The notes under the pieces are model-generated. The model saw only the letters and a program-made list of their open reading frames with translations, was not told the origin of the DNA and did no database searches. Of a stretch of DNA of 7,806 bases, positions 1-5,836 are shown one piece after another; the stretch's first letter is position 1; each line of letters begins with the position of its first letter. Origin of the DNA: an uncultured bacterium (lineage in GTDB: Bacteria > Armatimonadota > UBA5829 > DSUL01); NCBI GenBank assembly GCA_937967775.1, contig CALCJH010000031.1, forward strand, positions 1 to 7,806, given 5' to 3'. A program made the position numbers and the translations under genes.

Positions 1-1
1 C

Positions 2-568
2 AGGCGCCTGCGGGAGCTCATCAACGATGTCATCGAGATGGGCAAGCTGGATTCGGAGAACCTCCGTCTCAAGATGGAGACCTGCTGCGCGGGCGGCATT
101 CTGGAGGAGGTCGCATCGGATTCCCGGGAAGCATGCGGCGCGCGGCGTCCCGACGTGGATGTGATCGTGGAGCAGACGGAACCAGCACCAATGGTCTGCG
201 ATTCCACACGCATCCGTCAGGCTGTTACCTGCCTGCTCGACAACGCGATTCGGTACAGCCCTCCCGGCGGGAGGGTGGTGCTGGCTGCCCGGCGAGAAGA
301 TTCCCGCGTGGTCATCGAGGTCCGTGATGAGGGACCGGGCATCCCTCCGGAAAAGCAGGGGCATCTCTTCGAGAAATTCTACAAGGTGGAGCCTCCCGGC
401 GAGGGCCGTTCCGGCGGGACGGGGCTGGGGCTGGCCATCGTGAAGCGGATCGTGGATCTGCATGGCGGACAGGTGTTTGTTGAGAGCGCCGTGGGGAAAG
501 GGTCGGTCTTCGGCTTCACGCTGCCCGCCGCGGAGGCCCGGGAAGAATCCCGCGACCTGGCTGCCTGA
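2..568 (+). CDS. Sensor histidine kinase, C-terminal part (5' truncated)
   Basis: This is the C-terminal 188 residues of a two-component sensor histidine kinase, which autophosphorylates a His and passes the phosphate to a response regulator. The frame is open to the left edge, so the start, the sensor region and the phospho-accepting His lie outside. Visible residues 1-20 ([20 protein letters not shown]) look like the end of the HisKA dimerisation helices. The HATPase_c domain follows with all its ATP-binding boxes: N box [10 protein letters not shown] (79-88), G1 box DEGPGIP (109-115), F box LFEKFYKV (122-129) and G2 box [14 protein letters not shown] (138-151), ending in the usual [11 protein letters not shown] strand. 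The ATPase half therefore looks intact. A PhoR/ResE-like kinase is the best family match. Its partner regulator would be expected upstream, outside the window. The stop is TGA at 566-568, and murJ follows after 55 bp with its own promoter, so the two are probably not one operon. Confidence 0.93.
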   Translation, partial: RRLRELINDVIEMGKLDSENLRLKMETCCAGGILEEVASDSREACGARRPDVDVIVEQTEPAPMVCDSTRIRQAVTCLLDNAIRYSPPGGRVVLAARREDSRVVIEVRDEGPGIPPEKQGHLFEKFYKVEPPGEGRSGGTGLGLAIVKRIVDLHGGQVFVESAVGKGSVFGFTLPAAEAREESRDLAA

Positions 569-573
569 ACGGA

Positions 574-589
574 TGACGCTTCGGCGTTG
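574..589 (+). terminator. Small UUCG-tetraloop hairpin after the kinase gene
   Basis: ACGC-TTCG-GCGT (576-587) folds into a hairpin closed by a C(UUCG)G tetraloop, with two more G-U pairs at its base. It begins 6 nt after the kinase stop codon. No T-run follows, so it is at best a weak terminator or an mRNA 3'-end stabiliser. It overlaps the first bases of the -35 element proposed for murJ. Confidence 0.3.
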
Positions 590-616
590 ACGACGCGGGA
601 GTCCCGCGCGTATAGT
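587..616 (+). promoter_or_regulatory. Sigma70-like promoter of murJ
   Basis: The -35 TTGACG (587-592, five of six consensus bases) and the -10 TATAGT (611-616, five of six) are separated by 18 bp. Transcription would start about seven bases after the -10, at 623-624, which is the A of the murJ ATG. The predicted message would have no 5' leader and no Shine-Dalgarno, and none is visible before the ATG. The start point is inferred, not measured. Confidence 0.6.
594..608. promoter_or_regulatory. 15-nt near-palindrome inside the murJ promoter spacer
   Basis: CGCGGGA-G-TCCCGCG is a perfect 7-bp inverted repeat around one central base, lying wholly between the -35 and -10 elements. That is where a repressor dimer could block RNA polymerase, so it is a candidate operator. 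In GC-rich DNA a chance match of this size is possible, and no second copy was noticed in the window. Confidence 0.3.
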
Positions 617-623
617 CCGCTGT

Positions 624-2216
624 ATGAGCAGGGGATCCTACGCCAGGGCGGCCGGCGTAATGGTGGTCGCGATCTTCCTCAGCCGTGTCCTCGGACTGGT
701 GAGGGAATCTGCCATCGCCGCCCGCTTCGGACAGGGAGCCCTCACCGACGCTTACAACGCTGCATTCCTGCTGCCCGATCTGCTCTATTTTATGGTGGCC
801 GGGGGAGCTCTTTCCAGCGCGTTCATCCCCGTCTTCACAGAATACCTGGCCACCAACCGCGAGGACGACGCCTGGGACGTCTACAGCTCTGTGCTGAATC
901 TGATGGCGCTGGTGGTAGGCGCGCTCGTGGTGGTGGCATTCCTTCTGGCGCCTGGCATCGTGCCCTTCTTCGCCCCGCGGGACTTCACCACCGATCAACT
1001 CCAGACAACGGCGCATCTGACGCGCATCCTGCTTCCCGCCCAGTTCTTCTTCTTCATGGGCGGGCTTACGATGGGCACCCTGTATGCCCGGAACCGCTTT
1101 CTGGTGCCCGCGCTCGGGCCGATCATCTACAACCTGGGGATTATCACTGGAGCGGTCTGGCTGGCGGGCTCTATGGGTATTTTCGGGTTGGCCTGGGGCG
1201 CACTGGCGGGGGCGTTTCTCGGCAACTTCGCTTTGCAGCTCTGGTATAGCGCCCGGCTGGGCATTGGATACCGTCTGAAGGTGGATCTAAGCCACCCCGG
1301 AGTCCGGAGAGTATTCCTTCTGATGCTTCCCGTGCTTCTGGGATTGTCTCTGCCGCAGATAGATGTGATGGTGAACAAGTGGTTCGCGCGCTTCCTGGCG
1401 GAGGGCTCGATGAGCGCGCTTAACTATGCGAACCGCCTGATGCAGGTCCCGCTGGGGGTGTTCGGACAGGCAGCGGGCATCGCGGCGCTGCCGACGCTGT
1501 CAGCGCTTGCAGCGCGGAAGGACTGGAGAGAATACCGCGAGACGCTCAGCTTCGGGCTGCGAAGCGTGTTCTTCGCCACCATCCCTTCGTCGGTGTTGAT
1601 GATGGTGCTCGCGGTCCCGATGGTAAAGCTCTTCCTCCAGGCAGGCGCCTTCACTGAACGCGACACGGTGTATGCGGCCGTTGCGCTGGTGTATTACTCC
1701 ATCGGTGTGTTCGCGTGGGCCGGCCAGGCCATTGTGGCGCGAGGGTTCTATGCTCTGCAGGACACGGTGACGCCGGTTGTGATCGGCACGGCGATGACCT
1801 TCCTGTTCGTGCCGCTGAACTACCTCCTGATGCGTCCGCTGGGACACGGCGGGCTCGCCCTTGCCACTTCGATCATGGCCACCGTGCATCTGATGGTGAT
1901 GTCTGCGGTCCTTTCGAAGCGCGTGAACGGCATCGGGGTCCGGCGAATCATCGTCTCCACGCTTCGCATTCTGGGAGCGACCGGTGCCGCTGCCGCCGCG
2001 GCGGCGGCCGTGTCGGCGTGGGCGCGGCACATCGAGACGGGCAGCGGCACGCTGGGGGTGAAGGCGGCGGCCGCGGCGGAGCTTCTCCCTGCGCTTTTCG
2101 TCGGGATGGTAGTTTATCTACTGTTCTGCAGACTGCTGCGGGTGGAGGAGGCGGCCGTCTTCGCTCAGATGCTGGCCCGCCGCCTCCGCCGTGCCGCAGC
2201 CGACGAACCCCGCTGA
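624..2216 (+). CDS. murJ: Lipid II flippase MurJ (MviN family)
   Basis: MurJ moves lipid-linked peptidoglycan precursor (lipid II) from the inner to the outer face of the cytoplasmic membrane. The 530-residue length and the many hydrophobic segments fit the 14-helix MOP-superfamily fold. From memory of E. coli MurJ, conserved positions align as Arg18=Arg21, Arg24=Arg27 and Asp39=Asp42 (TDAY), while YANRLMQVPLGVFG (268-281) carries Arg271, matching essential Arg270. The position of E. coli Arg52 is Tyr55 here (PDLLYFMVAGGALSSAF). Residues 455-462 are eight consecutive alanines in a late membrane segment. The C-terminal tail is short and basic (ARRLRRAAADEPR). ATG 624 is chosen because the N-terminus then aligns with E. 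coli MurJ and sits exactly at the predicted transcription start; there is no Shine-Dalgarno. The gene is convergent with the hydrolase gene that follows. Confidence 0.96.
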   Translation: MSRGSYARAAGVMVVAIFLSRVLGLVRESAIAARFGQGALTDAYNAAFLLPDLLYFMVAGGALSSAFIPVFTEYLATNREDDAWDVYSSVLNLMALVVGALVVVAFLLAPGIVPFFAPRDFTTDQLQTTAHLTRILLPAQFFFFMGGLTMGTLYARNRFLVPALGPIIYNLGIITGAVWLAGSMGIFGLAWGALAGAFLGNFALQLWYSARLGIGYRLKVDLSHPGVRRVFLLMLPVLLGLSLPQIDVMVNKWFARFLAEGSMSALNYANRLMQVPLGVFGQAAGIAALPTLSALAARKDWREYRETLSFGLRSVFFATIPSSVLMMVLAVPMVKLFLQAGAFTERDTVYAAVALVYYSIGVFAWAGQAIVARGFYALQDTVTPVVIGTAMTFLFVPLNYLLMRPLGHGGLALATSIMATVHLMVMSAVLSKRVNGIGVRRIIVSTLRILGATGAAAAAAAAVSAWARHIETGSGTLGVKAAAAAELLPALFVGMVVYLLFCRLLRVEEAAVFAQMLARRLRRAAADEPR

Positions 2217-2429
2217 CTCGGCAATCCCCGCCAACCCGGCGCTCTTACGCTGGTCGAACAACGCGCTGCTAGCCGCGCGTATCGAGATCACGCATACCCG
2301 CGATCCATGGTCTCGACTCTTCTGGCTGCGCCGGACGGTTCAACCGATGGAATCTGGGTGGTACGAAGGCCCGGCGATCTACAAGGGCCGTTGCGGCCGC
2401 CCGTCCGGGCGGCCGCACTGAAGACTCGT
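2217..2429. other. Convergent intergenic region between murJ and the hydrolase gene
   Basis: This 213-bp gap separates two converging genes. It holds a weak 6-bp hairpin (ACGCGC/GCGCGT, 2261-2280, 8-nt loop) 44 nt after murJ and the strong hairpin at 2392-2417. Short open frames cross it, but none has a ribosome binding site or a recognisable protein sequence. I see no tRNA, repeat or gene remnant. Confidence 0.5.
2392..2417. terminator. Perfect 11-bp GC-rich hairpin, possible bidirectional terminator
   Basis: TGCGGCCGCCC and GGGCGGCCGCA are exact reverse complements around the loop GTCC. The hairpin lies 12 bp beyond the stop codon of the minus-strand hydrolase gene and 175 bp beyond the murJ stop, so it best serves the hydrolase message. 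Neither flank has a T-run, so it may act with other factors or protect the 3' end rather than terminate by itself. Confidence 0.5.
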
Positions 2430-4490
2430 TCAATCCACTACGCAAAGAAAGACGTCGTCGAAGAACGCCGCGCCGGCGTTTCCCGAGGCGCGCAGGTTCA
2501 GCGATACACGCTGCGACCCCTGAGGAGCCACTCCCTCCACCTGAAAGAACTGCCAGCCGCTGTCACCCTTTACTCGCGCGGTCATCGGGAACTCCTCCAG
2601 GAAGACCCCCGCATTGTTGGTGAACGCCAGGCTCATCCAGGCGCCCTCATCCTGTTTGGCCTGAAGCCCTTTGGTGCGGATCCATACTCCCGCCCGGTAG
2701 CGCTTGCCCGGCTGCGCGGTAGAGTAGTGCGTGATCTGCCGGTATCCTGACGTCCCTCCGGCTGGCGAGATCATCAGGCTCCTGAGGCCGCTGCGCGATT
2801 CGGAGGCGGTCACCTCCACCGCTCCGCCTTCGAGAGGCTCCCATCTCAGAGGAAGCCAGGGCCGCCTGCTGTCGTCCCCCACCCTCTCGAAGCCCGCGTT
2901 GCCGACCAGATTCTCCCCGGCGGGAGCGCGCTCCGGAGCGATCTTCATCTGAACGACGGACTCGCCGCCCGGAGGCACCCGCAGTCCCTCCAGTTCGTGC
3001 GAGGTGAATCCCTCCCGCCTCGCGGCCGCCGTGTAGGTGATGGACGGCAGGTCCTGCAGCCGGAATGCGCCGCCGGAGTCTGTCTCCGCGCGTGCCCCGC
3101 CCGGAGACAGCGTCACGGTGACGCCCGCGAGCGGCTGACCGGTCATCCCGTCCACGACAGTTCCCGTGACGGCTCCCGGCTGAAGCGGCTCCAGCGAAGC
3201 GTCCGCCACGGTGTTCTGCCCCATCCGCACGTCGTAGCCCGTGGTGGCCGGAGCGAATCCCTCCGCTTCCACCTGGAGGGTGTAGCGCCCGGGCTTCAGC
3301 ATTGGGAAGAAGAAGTTGCCCATCGGATCGGTCTGAGTGACCGCTCCGGTCTCCACACACGTCACCCTGACACCCGCAAGGCGGGTCTGATGACGGGAAT
3401 CCCGGATGGTGCCGGATATGGCTCCTGTGGTGTCCGTTGGCTTCGCCAGGGCGCGCACGGCCTCATACATCGGGGTGGGACGGGTGGGAAGCCCCTTTTC
3501 GTCCGTTCCGCTGTCCACCGGCACCCAGTTGAACGCCGTCCAGCCGGGATCGCTGAACAGGAACGGGAACACAGCGATCAACTGCGGAAAGCGTGGATAC
3601 AGGTCGCGGAATGCGCGCATCATATAGTCCGCGCGGTTGTACTCGTCAATCGGCGGGAAGCCTTCCGCCTCGTACACCCCGTTCCCGAGAGGGTATCCCG
3701 TCTCCAGGATCATCACCTTCACGTCTTTGCGACCGTACTTCTCCAGAATCCGGGTTTCCAGCAGGAAGCCGTCCAGCGTGGCCTCCGGATGCCTGGCCGT
3801 TCCGTCAATGTTGTTGTACTCCGGCGGGTGGTTCTGGGGATACGGGTGCGAGCCCCATACGTCGAAAGCATCAATGAAGCGAGGGTGCGCCTTGATGCAG
3901 GCTTCGGTGGCCTCCGGCGAGAGCGCGAACGCGCCGTTCAGGATCTTGATGCGCCGGTCTCCCAGCGACCGGATGGCATCCGAGACCTCCACGAAAAACT
4001 GCGCATACTCCGCCAGATTCGCTTTGCCGCTCCATTCGATGTCCAGGTTCGGTTCGTTCCAGATTTCCACGTAGAGGGGATAGACGTCCGAGCGCGGCAG
4101 ATCCGCCACGACTTTCTTGAACACTTCGGCCATCGTGCGGTAGCTGCCGTCCGGATCGCGGTAGGGCTTCTGCCACGAGCCGTCCTTCATGACGCCGCCC
4201 AGACGCACCACCGGGATCAACTCCAGACGGTAGCACTCGCGCACGAAGTCCCGCCACCCCTGCGGAGCCCCCTTCATATTCCGGTCAATGTTGAAGAAGA
4301 ACGTTTTGATATAGCCGTGCCGGCCCACCAGGTGCCGCGCCCAGCTCAGCTGGTTGCGCCCGCGTTCGTCCAGGTTGTCTATGATGAGATGCGCGCCGAA
4401 CGGATTGTTGGGCGTGCCCGGCGGCTGCGCCGCGCACGTCCCGGCCGCAAGGGCCGTCAGGACAGCCGTCAGAGCCAGACGGATCATCAT
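2430..4490 (-). CDS. Secreted multidomain glycoside hydrolase (TIM barrel, two CarboxypepD_reg-like repeats, C-terminal carbohydrate-binding-like domain)
   Basis: The 686-residue protein has a signal peptide (MMIRLALTAVLTALAAGTCAA, cleavage near residue 21). Residues about 28-350 resemble a clan GH-A (beta/alpha)8 glycoside hydrolase: EIWNEPN (142-148) supplies the likely acid/base Glu146 after Asn145, GSHPY (213-217) fits a barrel strand, and ILETGYP (261-267) supplies the likely nucleophile Glu263. The spacing of 117 residues suits strands 4 and 7. Two tandem beta-sandwich repeats like CarboxypepD_reg follow at about 355-436 and 437-519, each with a GxxxGTxxD...LAGVxVT start. Residues about 526-686 begin ENLVGNAGFE and end AAFFDDVFL, typical of CBM4/9-like galactose-binding folds. 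The substrate and GH family number cannot be told by eye; it could resemble GH5 or GH39. The frame opens at 4544, but ATG 4490 is preferred: AGGAGGA lies 8 nt upstream and the signal peptide starts there. Confidence 0.85.
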   Translation of the reverse strand: MMIRLALTAVLTALAAGTCAAQPPGTPNNPFGAHLIIDNLDERGRNQLSWARHLVGRHGYIKTFFFNIDRNMKGAPQGWRDFVRECYRLELIPVVRLGGVMKDGSWQKPYRDPDGSYRTMAEVFKKVVADLPRSDVYPLYVEIWNEPNLDIEWSGKANLAEYAQFFVEVSDAIRSLGDRRIKILNGAFALSPEATEACIKAHPRFIDAFDVWGSHPYPQNHPPEYNNIDGTARHPEATLDGFLLETRILEKYGRKDVKVMILETGYPLGNGVYEAEGFPPIDEYNRADYMMRAFRDLYPRFPQLIAVFPFLFSDPGWTAFNWVPVDSGTDEKGLPTRPTPMYEAVRALAKPTDTTGAISGTIRDSRHQTRLAGVRVTCVETGAVTQTDPMGNFFFPMLKPGRYTLQVEAEGFAPATTGYDVRMGQNTVADASLEPLQPGAVTGTVVDGMTGQPLAGVTVTLSPGGARAETDSGGAFRLQDLPSITYTAAARREGFTSHELEGLRVPPGGESVVQMKIAPERAPAGENLVGNAGFERVGDDSRRPWLPLRWEPLEGGAVEVTASESRSGLRSLMISPAGGTSGYRQITHYSTAQPGKRYRAGVWIRTKGLQAKQDEGAWMSLAFTNNAGVFLEEFPMTARVKGDSGWQFFQVEGVAPQGSQRVSLNLRASGNAGAAFFDDVFLCVVD

Positions 4491-4498
4491 TTCAAAAG

Positions 4499-4505
4499 TC
4501 CTCCT
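4499..4505 (-). promoter_or_regulatory. Shine-Dalgarno of the hydrolase gene (decides its start)
   Basis: On the minus strand AGGAGGA precedes the ATG ATG pair at 4490/4487 by 8 or 11 nt. This is the strongest ribosome binding site in the window. It rules against the in-frame ATGs at 4544 and 4526, which have nothing comparable before them. Confidence 0.8.
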
Positions 4506-4524
4506 GAGCCCGCTTTTGATGCAC

Positions 4525-4530
4525 ATTGTA
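4525..4530 (-). promoter_or_regulatory. Candidate -10 element for the hydrolase gene
   Basis: TACAAT on the minus strand matches five of six -10 bases and would start transcription near 4518, giving a leader of about 28 nt before the ATG at 4490. No acceptable -35 lies 16-18 bp upstream, so an activator or another sigma factor would be needed if this is real. Confidence 0.25.
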
Positions 4531-4557
4531 CTTTCGAGCCCCAAGGGGGCCGTGGGG

Positions 4558-4586
4558 TTGCCCGGCCTCCTGCCGTGTGATAAAAG
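4558..4586 (+). promoter_or_regulatory. Candidate promoter for the galactokinase gene
   Basis: TTGCCC (4558-4563) and TAAAAG (4581-4586) are 17 bp apart, with TGA directly before the -10 giving an extended -10 motif. Transcription would start near 4593, leaving a leader of about 48 nt. Each hexamer has only four consensus bases. A TTCGCGAA palindrome (4596-4603) lies just after the predicted start. Confidence 0.35.
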
Positions 4587-4626
4587 AAGTTAGCTTTCGC
4601 GAACAGACTGGATACAAACGACAGGC

Positions 4627-4631
4627 AGGAG
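4627..4631 (+). promoter_or_regulatory. Shine-Dalgarno deciding the TTG start of galK
   Basis: AGGAG ends 9 nt before TTG 4641. No in-frame ATG or GTG occurs before the conserved GHMP kinase motif, so the TTG start is well supported. Confidence 0.7.
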
Positions 4632-4640
4632 ATCTTAGGC

Positions 4641-5813
4641 TTGGGATCATCGCTGGAGGAGAGGGCGCGGGCGATTGCGGATCAGTTCCGCGGGCGTTTT
4701 GGAAGAGAGCCGGAGGTGGTTGTGCGCGCCCCCGGCCGCGTGGAGCTGATCGGCGGGCATACCGATTACAATGAAGGCTTCGTAATGCCCGCCGCGATTG
4801 ACCGGGACGTGCTGATGGCGGGAGCCGTTGCGGAGGGTGACACCGTCCGGGTGTGGAGCGTGAACTTCGGCGAGATGTCGGAGATCCTGCTTACCGATAT
4901 CCGCAGGGTGGAAGAGGCGTCCTGGTCCAACTATATCCGGGGCGTGCTGGATCAGTTCCACCGGGCCGGCCGCGTGACTCCTCCGATGGAGGTTGCGGTG
5001 GAGGGGAACATCCCCCTGGGAAGCGGGCTCAGCTCGTCGGCGGCGTTGGAGGTGGCGACGGCGTGCCTGATCCTCAAGCTGACGGACGGGGACATGGACG
5101 GGCGGGAGATGGCGCTTCTGTGCCAGCGGGCGGAGAACGAGTTCGTCGGCGTGAACTGCGGCATAATGGACCAGTTCATCGCCGTTCTGGGACAGGCCGG
5201 AAAGACGATGTTTCTGGACTGCCGCACGCTGGACCATCAGTTTGCCAACTTGCCCCGGGGGACGCGGATCGTGGTGGCCGACAGCAAGAAGCCCCGGACA
5301 CTCGCCGGGTCCGAATACAATGTACGCCGCGCGCAGTGCGAGGAGGCGGTCAGCATCCTTCGCAAGCACATCAACGGAATTCGCGCCCTGAGGGACGTGT
5401 CGGTGGAAGATCTGGAACGCCACGGCGGCAAGCTGCCGGATGTTGTCCGCAAACGCGCCCGGCACGTCGTCCACGAGAACGAGCGCGTTCTGCAGGCGCT
5501 GCGGGCACTGAACGCGGGAGACGAGGCGGAGTTCGGGAATCTGCTGAACCAGTCACACGCCTCCGCGCGCGATCTGTACGAGATCTCCTGCGATGAGATG
5601 AACTGGCTGCAGGAGGCTGCCGTCTCGGTGCCTGGCTGTCTGGGAAGCCGCCTGATGGGCGGAGGATTCGGGGGGTGCACGGTCAGCGTGGTCCGCGACG
5701 AGGCAGTGGACGAGTTCCGTGCGGTGGTCTCCGAGCGCTACGCCCGTAAGGCGGGGATCGAGCCCGAGATCTCTGTGCTGAACGCATCGGACGGAGCGGG
5801 TCAGGTATCCTGA
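4641..5813 (+). CDS. galK: Galactokinase-family GHMP kinase
   Basis: Galactokinase phosphorylates galactose at C1 with ATP, the first step of the Leloir pathway, in the cytoplasm. The 390 residues match the family length. Motif 1 is APGRVELIGGHTDYNEGFVMP (30-50); motif 2, the phosphate-binding loop, is PLGSGLSSSAALEVA (125-139); GVNCGIMDQ (170-178) carries the likely catalytic Asp177; SEYNVRR (224-230) carries Tyr226, aligned with human Tyr236; motif 3 is SRLMGGGFGGCTVSVV (336-351). Motif 1 deviates from the usual GRxNLIG(E/D)HTDY: Asn is Glu35 and the sugar-contacting Glu is Gly39. The enzyme may therefore be a divergent galactokinase or act on a related sugar such as N-acetylgalactosamine or arabinose. 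It starts at TTG with AGGAG 9 nt before it. It is divergent from the secreted hydrolase and probably co-transcribed with the AttH-like gene 23 bp downstream. No galT, galE or galM is in the window. Confidence 0.88.
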   Translation: MGSSLEERARAIADQFRGRFGREPEVVVRAPGRVELIGGHTDYNEGFVMPAAIDRDVLMAGAVAEGDTVRVWSVNFGEMSEILLTDIRRVEEASWSNYIRGVLDQFHRAGRVTPPMEVAVEGNIPLGSGLSSSAALEVATACLILKLTDGDMDGREMALLCQRAENEFVGVNCGIMDQFIAVLGQAGKTMFLDCRTLDHQFANLPRGTRIVVADSKKPRTLAGSEYNVRRAQCEEAVSILRKHINGIRALRDVSVEDLERHGGKLPDVVRKRARHVVHENERVLQALRALNAGDEAEFGNLLNQSHASARDLYEISCDEMNWLQEAAVSVPGCLGSRLMGGGFGGCTVSVVRDEAVDEFRAVVSERYARKAGIEPEISVLNASDGAGQVS

Positions 5814-5836
5814 AGACCAGCCGGCCAGGAAGATCC

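Noticed and set aside
587..1249. A 220-codon plus-strand frame overlapping the start of murJ
   Set aside because: Its translation is Gly/Arg-rich with no motif, whereas the murJ frame shows conserved residues throughout.
1986..2009. GCC/GCG trinucleotide run in murJ
   Set aside because: It encodes eight alanines in a late membrane segment. Alanine runs are common in GC-rich membrane proteins, the codons are mixed, and nothing suggests an expanding repeat.
2320..2360. GGTTCAAC-like stretch suggesting a tRNA T-arm in the convergent gap
   Set aside because: No matching acceptor stem, D-arm or anticodon arm could be placed around it.
2393..2416. Two GCGGCCGC (NotI) sites close together, resembling a cloning-vector junction
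   Set aside because: They are simply the two arms of one perfect hairpin, and the flanks look like ordinary genomic sequence with no known vector features.
4538..4550. GCCCC-AAG-GGGGC inverted repeat in the divergent region
   Set aside because: The stem is only 5 bp, made of G and C runs, and easily expected by chance in this base composition.
2997..4580. A 527-codon open frame on the plus strand, antisense to the secreted hydrolase
   Set aside because: It lies opposite a gene with clear domains, is dominated by Arg, His, Val and Gly as antisense frames of GC-rich genes are, has no recognisable motif, and has no ribosome binding site. Its length follows from codon bias on the other strand.
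4647..5474. A 275-codon minus-strand open frame opposite galK
   Set aside because: It is rich in His, Arg and Pro, shows no domain, and covers a well-supported kinase gene. It is a shadow frame.
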